From positions 434,001 through 498,000 of the forward strand of contig BCKC01000009.1 of the NCBI GenBank assembly GCA_001600455.1: a stretch of DNA of 64,000 nucleotides, in the 5' to 3' direction. Position 1 is the first letter of the stretch, and each line of letters begins with the position of its first letter. A program made the position numbers and the translations under genes. This document shows positions 11,053-22,354 of the stretch, one piece after another. Source of the stretch: Endocalyx cinctus (lineage: Eukaryota; Ascomycota; Sordariomycetes; Amphisphaeriales; Apiosporaceae). A model generated the notes under the pieces. It worked only from the letters and a program-made list of their open reading frames with translations. It was not told where the DNA came from and made no database searches.

Positions 11053-13761
11053 AACAATAGTAAAACATTATTTGACGGGGTAATGAACCGAACATATGAA
11101 GAGGTGTATGAGAAATGAAATATGATGTCTTTGGAATTACGTATTTGTCGAGCTTCAGGAAAACTGTTGATGCATTTGTTTAACCAACTGGTTGACGCAA
11201 GTTGGTTTTAAGGATACGCAGTCGCCCTGTAGATGACTTTTCATAGCAGATTATGTTACGCAGAAAGAACTCTAAGCATGAAGGTCACCGTCCCTTAGCT
11301 TTCCCAATCTGTGGGATAATTTTGAAACTCCTTGTCCTGTCATTCCCGTATTCAGATGTTTGTCCGAAGTTTATGCAGTTGGTTTAATCAAACAACCCTG
11401 TCTCGAGGTATCATTTACAACCAACTACATAAACATTAAGATGCGATTTTCAACAGCACCTGCTGCATGTAAATAATTTGGGGTAATTAGTCAAGCATTC
11501 ATTAGCTAGGTATATGTTGGCTTAGCTTCTCTGATAATTAGCTCTCTTCATTGTTGTAACAAGAAGTAGGGCGCCAGCAAAACAATGTTATAAAAACAAC
11601 GCAATTCTTGTCGACTATCGACGAGTGAGGGCCAAGGATCTCAATAAGCTAAAAGTTTAACCCTATTGATTGCATTCTTACTGTTAACTAATTATGAAGA
11701 GGGGGAATATGTTTTGCTAACTATTCATTAATAAGATTATATTGTCTGAGTTACTTCATCGATAACGCTATAATAATTTAGAATCTTGAGACCTTGGTCG
11801 GGGTTCTGATACCCTAGGGGCCAGAACAAGATTAATAAGAGCTAATAATTAATTGACAATATAAAAAATGTTTGAATAAGTGATACAACTTGACTTCTTC
11901 GTTCTCATTTTCTAACCATCACGTCCGCCGAGTGAGCCAAAACTTTCTCCTCCAAGGCCAGTCTTCCAAAGTCGTCCTAAGGTTCTGAGTGCAACGCATG
12001 GTTTCTAGAGATATGCGGCTTTGACTGATTGACGCGTACATTGATCATTTTACTGACCTTTCTCCGGTCGCTGTGAATCTATGTTCTATTGTTTGTCGGT
12101 CATAATACCTAGCAAGGGCCCAGGCACTTTGGCTTCAGTTTCTCGGATACGAGGGAGGAGGTAGGTCGAGTCTGATAATACGAAGGGACACAAAGTATTA
12201 TCGTTCAAATTAACTATCATAAACGTATGGCATGGAGCGCTAAGGAATGGAAACTCCGCTAGCATCCTCAGGATTCTATGCTCCGCCACGCGATTGTGAA
12301 CTTCTTGCCACATGACACCCGAGTTGTAAATATAGATCAGCGTAATGTCAAAGAGGCAGGGAGTATCGTGTATTCGATCATTCAATCGTTTTCAGGCCCT
12401 CCCTTTGTTGACTTGTAATCATGGATCATACCTCCTGACCTCCACTTTGAATATAAATATCGGTTACCTCTTCGGGCCTGTTAAAGCGTCGATTCAGTCC
12501 GTCAAGGACTACGTGGAATAATAGAACCTAAAGAATAATTGCTCCCTGCTAGAATATTAATTGTCACATATTATTATAAGAAAGCTACAATCGCAAGTAA
12601 TTACTAACTTCTTAACAGCCCGCGCAAGAACCACGACGAGATATCTCCAGGTTAGATTGGCGCTGGTGGTCGATACTGTGCTAGGGTCCGATTGAAAATA
12701 AATATACTAGAAAATCATCCGTCTATGGTAGAGGTTTCATCGTAATATGACCGTGTACTTAGAAAAAGAAAGGTAACACCATCGAATTAGATAAATAACT
12801 AATTATTATGATCGTACTAGAAGCGTATAGTGACGAAATAAGTCACTGGGTAATGAAGCTAAAGTGAAACAAGATTATCTGAATAGTAAGTTCTGTTATA
12901 AATATATCGGAGATAATGTTATAAGGTGGTTGTTGAGGCAAATAGGTTGTACCAATAGAAACTGCTTGTTGGATATAGATAAGTAATTACTACCTCCTAC
13001 TTAAGCAACTACTCTGTACAGTTGTAAAAAAGGAAGGGCCAGGCGAAACTCCAAGATAATTGGGAACATCATTATATTATAATGAGGGCTTCCTAATTAC
13101 TTAAGTGCCTAATATTATCATAGAATCGTAGGTCATTGCCAAAGAACCATACCGGTTTTAAGATTATTTATTAGAGAACTAGGAAGGGGCGGATGGAATA
13201 TGTCCAGAATTAGTAGGTGACATGTTATAAGCGGTTGCTCGAGTTGTGTAGTTGGATGCGGAGAGGTGCCGATACCCATGAAACCAACAACATTCACATT
13301 AAGAAGTACACAGAAAGCAATTGCGAACAAGATCTGTATAACTCGCTATTATAATAATCTTGGGACGGAGTGTTGCTGGGGGAAAAACGATTTCTTGGCG
13401 GTATCATATAAGGAGGAATGCTGCACTATTATATCCTTCTTCAAACTTCAATCGTAGAATTTGTTGTTGGTTTCTTTATGCTTCATTACCCCTTGCTTTT
13501 CTTACCCCTCAGTCAATCATTCAGCCAGGATTTGTATGAAACTGTATGTATGTTGGCTTTATATTTCTAGCAAACAAACCTTTTCTTTTTGCGTGAAAAT
13601 AAAAGTAGCATAATTATCGAATATGCAGCGTAATAGTATCAAACAACCAACGCGTTCGGTAAGGTTCTCTCCACTTTCTACTTCTTCGATTTTCCCATTC
13701 TCCATTCACGCACTAAAACTATCCGAATCCAAGATACCGTAGAGCTAAAAACTGATTTACC
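11053..13761. other. Long spacer, mostly empty
   Basis: AT-rich region with no intact gene. A patch with coding-like sequence on the minus strand at 11928-12385 is listed separately. The rest shows no domain-bearing frame, RNA gene or clear repeat. Confidence 0.45.
11928..12385 (-). pseudogene. Possible gene remnant or unresolved short gene
   Basis: Minus-strand patch of near-50 percent GC inside AT-rich sequence. One frame (12385-12086) is open for 99 codons and protein-like (WQEVHNRVAEHRILRML, APCHTFMIVNLNDNTLC), but it has no ATG at its start. Downstream, after a plausible acceptor TCTCTAG, a second frame reads LGRLWKTGLGGESFGSLGG and stops at about 11928, which looks like a genuine C-terminus. 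I could not join the two frames with good splice sites in phase. It may be a decayed gene, or one whose exons I have not placed. Family unknown. Confidence 0.35.
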
Positions 13762-15084
13762 ATGAGTGACGCTCCAAAAATCCTTCTCCTGGAAAAGGAA
13801 CATTACTTTACTCCAGCCCTAGTTTCCTTGCCTTCTTTCACTTATCCCCCACTAGAGGCGTCATCATTACGCCTCCGTACGAAGTTGTTCGCACTTTCTG
13901 CGAACAACTTCACGTATGCGAAACTGGGGTTTCTTTTTCACTGGTGGGATATTTACCCGCTACCCTCCGCCACACCCGAGCCGTATTGCGATCCTTCAAA
14001 GTATGGATCTATCGGTGCCTGGGGCTGGGCCGAGGTTCTACAATCCACGCACGGCGGTGTTCCCGAAGGTTCATTCCTGTGGGGTTACCACTCTATGGGA
14101 TCTCTGGCAAGGGACGTTGCCATTCGCGACGGTGACGTGCCAGGCCACGTATTGGTCACTAGCCAGTCCCGTCAGGGTGCTATGCCCTTTTATAATCGGT
14201 ACATGGTCGCCACCGGCACAATTGCCGAGGCTCTGAGGCAGGAAATTAATACTCGTACCGAAGGCCCTGTATACGATGTACTTATCCGTGTTATGTTTGA
14301 GAATGCGTACCTGATGAACCGATATATGCTGGCTGCCCCCGTTGCAGCGCCTTCCAAAATTCCCGGTTCACCAGCTTGGACGCCTGAGCTAGCCGACGTA
14401 AGAGATGCAACGTTCGTCTTGCTTGCTCCGGGCTCCAAGGCTGGGTTATGCTTCTCCTACGAGTTACGTAATAGGGAGAAGGACAAAGTAAAGCGGATTA
14501 TAGGGGCTTCGAGTGCACGTTCAAGATCTTTCGTCGACGAATCTGGTCTCTACGATGCCGTTGTGCTTGCTTCTGGATCTCCCGTAGAGATACTGGCTGA
14601 ACTCGGGGTTGGAAAGGAAGAGAAAGTTGTTCTTGTGGTAAGTTGTTAACTAGATTAATTATCAGTCAAAAGTACTCAAGGACACTGCGCTGACTACATA
14701 TCCGTAAACTAGGATTTTGGCGGACGTGCTAATGCTGGATTTATCTGGTTCTCAGCTTTACAGCTAGTATACAAAAAGTTTATGTTCTTGGGTGTCGGGG
14801 GGGAAGTTGCAGAATTCTCACAGGGTGACGTCCTAGCTGGGCTCCAGGCAAGTATGGCCATGCCGCTTGTCAACGCAAACGACTTGCGGGAGCAGGCAAT
14901 AGAATTAGAGGGTGAAGTAAAATATTTCTCCGGCCTAGAAGATGCTTGGAGGCAGCTGCGCGTAGAAGGGCTAAAGGGTCTTGAAATCCGCTGGGGTTCA
15001 AGTATGGACGACGTCAAGAATAGTTGGAGCGAGCTAGCAAGCGGGGAGGTCAAGCCTAGTGAAGGTCTCGTTTTCATGACTTGA
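13762..15084 (+). CDS. DUF2855 family protein
   Basis: Two exons, 13762-14637 and 14713-15084, joined over a 75-base intron (GTAAGT..CTAG) in phase 0, giving 415 residues. The segments FHWWDIYPLP, YGSIGAWGWAEVLQSTH and EGSFLWGYHSMGSLARD match the usual pattern of DUF2855 proteins in fungi and bacteria, which are thought to be distant relatives of the quinone-oxidoreductase/zinc-free MDR enzymes. The later part (VVLVDFGGRANA, then MFLGVGGEV) corresponds to the nucleotide-binding half. No signal peptide or membrane segment is visible, so it is probably cytosolic. The biochemical role of the family is not established. It stands alone between two long spacers. Confidence 0.85.
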
Positions 15085-15222
15085 CCAACAGTCCCAATGT
15101 ATGCGCGTATTTGCTATGAAAATCACTTTTCTACTAGATGGCAGGTCCACGACAGTATGTTACTAGTAGAGTACTATGATAAATAGCGAGAGAAGGCGGT
15201 GTTTAGTGACTACTTAAGTAAT

Positions 15223-15240
15223 TACCTACTCAAGTAGGTA
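15223..15240. repeat. Short perfect inverted repeat
   Basis: TACCTACT and AGTAGGTA are separated by two bases. A related CCTAGG motif follows closely. It belongs to the family of TACCTAGGTA-like palindromes seen in other spacers of this window. Confidence 0.55.
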
Positions 15241-16456
15241 TGAATACTTACCTAGGTGAGTATAGATTAGCTACTATGAAAAAGCTTGGCCATTTTTCTT
15301 CTGAATTTGGAAAACTGGTCCTTTTTAACGAACCGTACATAATCCGGGGGATCGAATCTCACTTGTTCCTACTTTGCACTTATTTGTGCCCAGACGCGAT
15401 TTTCTAGTGGGCTGACTTGCGATCAACGATCCTTGATAGAAACTATGTTTAGAACCTCATCTATTCTGGATAAATAGCCTAAAGCATTCATAACCAGCTA
15501 TATCCACGGAGTTAATGATCAGTTTCATTTCTTACAGTATCACGTTAATAAACCAACCATATTTACTCCCATTTACGGTTGTTGAACTACCACCAGTTGA
15601 TAATATTTATCTGATTATTTCCGAAGCCGCTGCTGAACACTATTTCTGGTGTAGCCAGCAATGAAGATCATATTTTCTAAAGATATGTAACTTGAATGAT
15701 AGTCTAACTACATATTTCCGGACTTAATGAACTACACTTTTCTGTCGGATGAAGATATTGCTATAAGTGATGCTTAGATCATCTTCTTGGCAGCTGAAAC
15801 ATGTTTCTTAGGGCTGAGATGAATTAGTTTAGATTCCAAAGTGTTATTTTTAGACCTTCTTCCTTAACAATGTCTAAGCCACGGTTAACATATACCAGCT
15901 ATAACAAACCTACTACGGAGTACCGAGTACAGAGAAAGATAAAGATAAAGTGGTATGCTTACCCATATCATGCCCACATGCTTAATACCCCAGACTACCA
16001 AGGCTACCAGGGTAGCTGTCGCGGATATTTTCTCATCCGATCAATCAAGATCAGCAACCCCATATAATCCACAGATTTTATTGGTACTCTTCATCAAGGC
16101 CAAGTCATTTTTGGCGTCAGCAGATATATCTAATCTTACCAACCACTAGAAGAAAGACACAAGATACAAGATAAACACTTTTTTTCATCTTGTTAAACAA
16201 TCATTTAGGACTTTATTACTTACACGACGGATCCACTACGTTGATGCCGTGACTTAGCCCGGGGCGGCGGCGTAGAAGTCCTAGGCCGCACTAATAGATC
16301 CCAGCATATTGAGATGAATATCGTGACTCTTTTCATTTGAGCGGCCTAGTTCTGTAAGCTTACCAACACTTTGAATAGCCTTTCATAAACCCTGACCATT
16401 AACGGGAGGAAATATAACATAACATCTCCTACGAGGCATGGAAACTTGTGTTGGTG

Positions 16457-16464
16457 TATATAAG
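16457..16464 (+). promoter_or_regulatory. TATA box of the cupin gene
   Basis: TATATAAG lies 269 bases before the ATG at 16733. Between them is a strongly pyrimidine-rich leader (about 16540-16640), a common sign of well expressed fungal genes. Confidence 0.5.
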
Positions 16465-16732
16465 ACTTGATGAAGCCCTCGAATTCTCACGATGTTTTTG
16501 TTTCGTCCTCATCAAAACATCAAAAACCAAAAACAACTATCTCCTTGAGTCTTTTCCTATTTCTCTTTTTCTTTTCCTTTTTTCCTATTTCCTTTTTCTT
16601 TTTTCCTATCTCTTCTTTAGACAATTATCAAATTTTCCTCTTCAAAGTAGTAGTGTCTCGTTAATATTATCTAATTTCATCCTTTCGATAATACTATATT
16701 TCAAGTCTTTTACCTCCCAACACCAGTTCAAG

Positions 16733-17674
16733 ATGCAGTTCAAATCTACCGCTACCATCGCCGCCCTATCGGCTTTCCTTTCCGTCTCTTCCGCCGCCCC
16801 CGCCTCTTACAACGCATCTTCAACCGCTTCCTCTTACCCCATCTACCCGACCGAGACCGCGACCCCGCAGGTACCCGAAGGTCTCTCCAAGACGGCCCAG
16901 ATCCTGATCGCGGACTCGCGCGCCGACGCCGTCAGCAAGGTCTTGACGGATGACAAGGACTTCGTGTTCGACTTCAACGCCCACCGTATCTACGGACCTG
17001 GCAAGGGCGGTGAGCTCGTGACCGCTAACCGCAAGACTTTCCCGGCTCTCACTCAGACCGGGATTAGCATGACCCTTGGATTCCTTGGTGGTAAGTAGAC
17101 ATGTCCCATCTCAGTTTATTTTTCCTGAATTTTAGCTAACGATTCGCCGGCAGTGAGTACATAAAACTATCTATCCTAGAGGATACCTCTGGAGCTATCC
17201 TATAAGAAAACGTCACTAACAAACCTGACCAATTAGCCTTGCGGATTCAACACGCCTCACGTGCACCCCCGCGGCACCGAGTACCTCATCGTCGCGGAGG
17301 GCACGCTCGTAGCCGAGGCCGCGATCGAGAACGGCGTGGACGAGATCGGCCCGGACGGCAAGAAGACGATGCGCAACGTCGTCAACCAGCTGTACAAGTA
17401 CCAATCGACCCCGTTCTTCCAGGGCGCCCTGCACACCGAGTACAACCCGACGTGCGAGGAGACCGTCTTCATCTCGCCCCTATCCGACGACGACGCCGGC
17501 GTGAACTCGATCGCCCAGGCCTTCTTCGCCCTCGACGACGATGTCATCTCCGCCGTCGCGGGTAACTCGGTCGACGGCGCCGACGTGGATAAGTTCCGCG
17601 GCTTCTTGAGCACGAACGTCGCGCTCGGCGTCGAGGCGTGCTTGGCTCGGTGCGGTATCCCCAAGCGCAAGTAA
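16733..17674 (+). CDS. Secreted germin/spherulin-like cupin protein
   Basis: Three exons: 16733-17090, a 17-base micro-exon at 17136-17152, and 17237-17674; introns of 45 and 84 bases. Exon 1 ends in phase 1 and exon 3 begins in phase 0, so the two cannot be joined directly. The micro-exon (GCTAACGATTCGCCGGCA across the junction, coding ANDSPA) restores the frame and has good AG and GTGAGT borders. The product is 270 residues with a signal peptide ending near SSAAPA. The first cupin motif is HVHPRGTEYLIVAEG, fitting HxH(x4)E(x6)G for a metal site. A matching second-motif His lies in ALHTEYNPT. Relatives are spherulin 1-type proteins of slime moulds and fungi, extracellular and stress- or spore-associated; enzymatic activity is uncertain. 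Confidence 0.85.
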
Positions 17675-17993
17675 ATGCCGTTCGCTGGAGAAATATTCTG
17701 AGCGTGAAGCGGTTGGTTCGAAATTTTACGATGATTACGTCTTGAGGCATGGGTAGCATTTAAAGAGGGAACTGGAATGGGTAGATAATTAGGTAGCATT
17801 TTATAGATGGCTTGGGATAAATATGGTATGTAGAAAGGTGCATTAGAAAGGGGCGCTGCATTTGCATTGGTTTATAGATTACTTTTATACCTTTCGAGAC
17901 TTTCGCTTACGAACCTTTTTGAATATAATTTACTTTTCACACATTTGTTCGTTTGAATATTCCGACTCTTTATTTTAAAAATGGGTTACCTAG
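17675..17993. other. Convergent 3' spacer
   Basis: Short AT-rich region between converging stops; nothing else seen. Confidence 0.5.
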
Positions 17994-19225
17994 TTAGGGA
18001 GCTTTACCATTTTCCAGTAAATCTAATTCTTGCAGAATACTCTTTTTAGTTTCTAGATCCGCCCATGACATATCCACGGCATTCCTGACTAGTCCAATCA
18101 TTTCATCATCCGTAAAATTACACATAGATTTAGCCAGGAACATATTATGTGTCACCAAAGCATCTTCCATGTACGCAGGACTATCACTCGCGATACAAAC
18201 TCTGATTCCAGCATCAACTAGCGCTCTCAGTCTGCGACCAATGCTGTCGTAATTTTCTCGCCTAAGATAGGCCCATGGGCAGATGGTCATGGGCACGTTT
18301 CGTTGAGAGACCAGGTCTATTAATTCTTGCTTGTCGGCGGCATTAAGCCCATGATCGATACGGTCCGCGCCGTTCCCCCCGATGGTAGATGCTACTTGTC
18401 GGATATTTTCATGCGTGTCTTTCTGGCCCACGTCGCAGTGCGCCGTAATTTTGAAACCATCTCGTCGAGCCAAAGCGAAAAGATCATCGAAGATGTTCGG
18501 CGGTCGACCTGCTTCATTTGAGTCGAGGCCTATGCCGACGATCATATCCCTATACGGAAGAGCCGCTCTGTAGTGTTCCATAGCTGACTCGAGTGACTGG
18601 TCACGGAGGAAGCACATGATCCATTGTGATTTGACCTGATCAATGTCAGAAAAAAAGAGGATTTCACAATCCGCAAAAAAGTAGGCATTTAACTTACCTT
18701 AAGCTCTTTTTCAGCCTTAATCTGGGCTTCCCTAAGTCCATTCATTATAGCCGACAACGGCACTCCGCGCGCGGTGTGACCCTGAGGGTCAAAAAAAGGT
18801 TCACAGTATCGAACGTTCATAGATGCCGCACGCTCAAAGTAGTCCATAGCTAGGTCGAAGAAGTCCTCTTTCGTCTGTAGCACTTCAAAGCCAGTATAAT
18901 AGGCCTCGAAGAAGGTCAATGGAACTTCCTCGGCTTTAGAAAAGGACGGTAGTTGAGCACTCGAAATTACGTTGGCGTAAACCGTCTTTAATTCATCCAA
19001 GGACTGAATCTCTCGAGATTTTCTTCCGTTCCCTTCAGGAACACGTAGTATCAATCCTTTCCTCTGTGCCAGCTTCCATCGTATTTCAGGGGTCATCGTG
19101 CCCTCTACGTGAACATGCAGCTCGACTTTAGGCATCCTGTACACGATGGAATCCTTGTCCGATTGAAACTCCGCTCTCAGCTTTTGCCGAGCATCTTGTG
19201 ATAATAGGTCTGATGAGTGTCCCAT
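17994..19225 (-). CDS. Adenosine/adenine deaminase-like amidohydrolase
   Basis: Two exons, 19225-18698 and 18635-17994, with a 62-base intron (GTAAGT..ATCAG) in phase 0; 389 residues. The start is the first ATG; the longer frame upstream has none. The fold shows the metal-binding HxH near the N-terminus (PKVELHVHVEGT), then GIGLDSNE, ITAHCDVGQ, RIDHG and ASDSPAY. These align in order with the motifs of adenosine deaminases. Two catalytic motifs differ: HAGE is HCDV, so the proton-shuttling Glu is missing, and SDDP is SDSP. Zinc ligands seem kept, but the reaction may not be adenosine deamination. Other N-deaminases or an inactive homologue are possible. No signal peptide; cytosolic. It converges on the cupin gene. 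Confidence 0.85.
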
Positions 19226-19701
19226 TTTGACTTTAGTCGTTAGCGAGCTGGACTGCAATTAGGAAATAATTCAACAAAAAAATATATAACTAAGTCGGAA
19301 GCTGACTGAATTTTTACGGCGATATTATATTCACGTTAGCGGCTACTGATTACAAAGCGTCTTTAGTGTTATAGCCGGAGAACGCCGGAGAACGCCTGGC
19401 CTCGGAGTAAGAATTACAGGGCATAAATCCCAAGCCAAGGAAATAAACAAGCTGTTCTACAAGTTTCACTAAGTGGATCAAGTGCTGAAGTGCGGTTTCT
19501 GTGATAATCCGATGTTGAGGCAGCGAAAGGGAGATAATTCGCATACAGTGACAAGACTTTCATTAAAGTTAGGATAACGTCAGTCTGTCTCACAGGCTTT
19601 ATTCAGAGAACAATACCTCCCCGACTTATATTTGACTGGGAGACGATACATCCGACGCTATTATAATTCTCATTCATAGATCATGCTTCCCAGCTATCAC
19701 T
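19226..19701. other. Spacer upstream of the deaminase-like gene
   Basis: AT-rich, no gene seen. It includes a short direct repeat of GGAGAACGCC at about 19376-19395. Confidence 0.4.
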
Positions 19702-20030
19702 CTAACACGTAAATCGCATTTGCGTAACCCAATTACACATCACGGTGCCGACACAACTGCAGCACTTGCACGCCTAGATAATCGTCAGCTAGATCATATT
19801 AAAAGAGTGACCAGATTAAGCACTCATACCTTTCTTATCCTGTCGGTATCATCAGTGCCATCGATGCAAGTCAAGGTCTGCCTGCTGTTGAAACGAAATT
19901 GATTGTAACAAGCATTTGCGTTTATGACGGAGGCGCAATCGTCTGAAGCTGCGAGCTCTGCAGTACACTCCGTAGTCTGACCCAACGCCACGGCAATCCA
20001 AATTGAAATTAAGTAGGACGAGAGCTTCAT
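19702..20030 (-). CDS. Small secreted cysteine-rich protein, effector-like
   Basis: Two exons, 20030-19830 and 19773-19702, with a 56-base intron (GTATGA..TCTAG) in phase 0; 90 residues in all. Residues 1-17 form a signal peptide (MKLSSYLISIWIAVALG). The mature part has ten cysteines, an even number that fits five disulfides, including the dense block ACKCCSC encoded at the start of exon 2; the protein ends on a Cys. Such size, signal and Cys density are typical of fungal small secreted proteins, some of which act as effectors or antimicrobial peptides. I do not recognise a named family and function is inference. The second exon is too short to be seen as a frame alone. It is divergent from the DUF1996 gene. 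Confidence 0.72.
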
Positions 20031-20889
20031 CGTGAAGGTAAAAAGTACCGCGATTTTTTTTAAGTAGACTGAATCTTCGTTGAATGTGAAGGAATAAAAC
20101 TGGGCCGATAGCTGCCCCGGGACGGATGCACGAGTGGAAGCAAGGCAGGTAGATAATGAAAACTTGAACTAGAGGATTTGAATCTCAGATATATCTAATG
20201 GTCATTGTTTTTCTATTAATATTACCCGGCAGGTGCATCGTCCACAATTGGTAATGTCTGCCAAATTCTGGGGATATATTAACCTTATATTAACTGCATA
20301 TCGGCATACGGTATTTCTGGTACTGGGGGAAAAAAAGAGGAGACCGGGATCTGCATGAATTCTACGAAATAATAGATTGAGAGGTCCAGTAGTCAATATC
20401 TCTGCGGAAGTGGCCTATCACTGGAGATGCTACATAACCGCCATGAACAAGACGATGACCATGCCGCTCCGCCATATGACCTCTGCAACGTAAATCTCGC
20501 CACAATATTAAACCGATCCTTTCTATAGCATATTAAGGATAACGGCAAGAATCCTGATGAAGTATTTCGCTAACGTTGTCAGTATTTTGACGCCCTGATT
20601 GGTGTGAGTACCAAGCGATCCAATATTAGCCGGAATTTATCAGGTCGACCTCGGTCGCCTATGAAACTTTTTTCCGAGATTGCTGTACTACATTCGTCGA
20701 AATGTTATATCATTCTCACCCTTACTACTAGGTGTGTCAGATACGGCAGTTGTTTACGTTCAGGTGAAGTATGGTAGGGATCGCAGCCATAATAATCCTG
20801 CCCGTCTTTCCAATATCCGTCTCTTTGTTCCATACTAATTAGTCTTTACATCAACATAGACCGATTAGAGACCCAGGATACGTATCAAG
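20031..20889. other. Divergent intergenic region
   Basis: No gene seen. It should hold promoters for the Cys-rich secreted protein on the left and the DUF1996 gene on the right. Confidence 0.5.
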
Positions 20890-22112
20890 ATGCAGATGAA
20901 AGCCTTCATCGCTACTCTGGGGCTGTTTAGCCCGGCCGGCGCGCTGCTTCGATTCGGCTGCGCCGGTCTGACCGTTCAGCGTCTTGACCCCTTGGTCAAC
21001 CCCGGCCAGAACCCGTCGGCCCATCTTCACCAAATCATTGGAGGCGTAAGTATTTCTCAAGCTGTTGAAACAAAGTTTCCTATAACTAAAAAAGAATTAT
21101 TATTAGAACTCTTTCAACGCGTCCATGCCGTATGAGACTCACGATCTCCCGGCTCTTTCCACTTGCACCAGCTGTCAATTCAAGGAGGACTTTTCCAACT
21201 ACTGGACCGCCGTCCTCTTCTTCCGCGCCAGGAATGGCACGCTCAAGCGCGTCCCCCAACGAGCCCAGATGGGAATGGAGGGTACCCAAGGAGGCATGGT
21301 AAGTCTCTAAAGTAAGTTCGACCGTCATTAATAGATAACTAATCAATTGCCCTGGGGGTTAATCTCTCGAAAAAAAGGTCGTCTACTACATGACCGACGC
21401 CCTCTTCGACACCCAGCAAAAATCCACCGTGACCGCTTTCCAGCCCGGATTCCGCATGCTCGTCGGCGACGTGACGTACCGAGACCGTGAGGAAGCCCGA
21501 AGTTTCCGTCAATTGACGTACACGTGCATGGAGAACGAAGGCACGCGCGCGCCCGAGAGCCTCGACTTCCCGAAGAAGCCCTGCCCCGTCGGCATCATGG
21601 CGAACCACCGGTTCCCGACGTGCTGGGACGGCAAGAACCTCGACTCGCCCAACCACCGGGACCACGTCGCGTACCCGGCCAGCGGCACTTTCGAGTCCGG
21701 CGGCCCGTGCCCGGCTTCCCACCCGGTTCGCTTACCCCAGCTATTGCTGGAAACCGTTTGGGACACGCGCGCTTTTAACGACCCGGCCGATTGGCCCGAA
21801 GACCCGGAGGAGCAGCCGTTCGTTTGGTCTAGTGGCGATAGTAGCGGTTACTCGACCCATGCTGATTACCTTTTCGGCTGGAAGGACGACTCGCTTCAGA
21901 AGGCTATGGATGGTCATACTTACGTCTCGGCTCCGATGCTCACGAGCCAGGGTATTGCTGCGCAGAACCAGTGCAAGGTTCCCGACATGGTTGGGGAAGA
22001 CATTGACAGCTGTAAGTAAAAGTGTATATATTCCTTTCGAGAGTTTACAGGTTGCTAATATGTTTACTTTGCAGGGCTCACGGAGCTTCCTGGTGGCAGC
22101 CCGATCAACTAA
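20890..22112 (+). CDS. Secreted DUF1996 protein
   Basis: Four exons: 20890-21045, 21107-21298, 21378-22011, 22075-22112; introns of 61, 79 and 63 bases, all GT..AG and in phase. The product is 339 residues. A signal peptide (about residues 1-18) precedes RFGCAGLTVQRLDPLVNPG and SAHLHQIIGGNSFNASMP, the standard start of DUF1996. Further typical blocks are CTSCQFKEDFSNYW, KKPCPVGIMANHRFPTCWDG, HRDHVAYPASG and GYSTHADYLFGWKDD. The His-rich blocks may form a metal site, as suggested for this family, whose members are secreted in fungi and sometimes carry a C-terminal WSC domain; none is present here. The last exon encodes only the tail LTELPGGSPIN. The function of the family is not settled. Confidence 0.92.
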
Positions 22113-22354
22113 GTCACAACTATATGAGAGTGGAGCTGGGGGTACAATAGGTGCACAGCGAAAATCAATGACTATGGGTCCAATCAATACGAGCCTACGT
22201 ATCTCAAAGTTCTCATCTTATAGTTGAATAATACGGAGGATACTGAAAGTAGTTTGCTAATTATAGTTTACCATTATTTTTGCTTGAAGACCAATATTAT
22301 TTGTTACATCTCCTAAATCATAGTCACAAGTATCATGCTGAATTTGTTGGTATT

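Larger units (their letters stand above)
15085..16732. other. Intergenic spacer and promoter of the cupin gene
   Basis: No gene recognised. It holds a TACCTACT/AGTAGGTA inverted repeat at 15223-15240, a CTTACCTAGGTGAG motif at about 15248-15261, and at its right end the TATA box and pyrimidine-rich leader of the next gene. Confidence 0.5.

Noticed and set aside
15870..16149. Short plus-strand frames in the spacer before the cupin gene
   Set aside because: Overlapping frames with no signal, domain or splice support.
4146..20030. A secondary-metabolite cluster (P450, FAD oxidase, DUF2855, cupin)
   Set aside because: No backbone synthase, transferase set or pathway regulator lies in the window; spacers are long and strands alternate.
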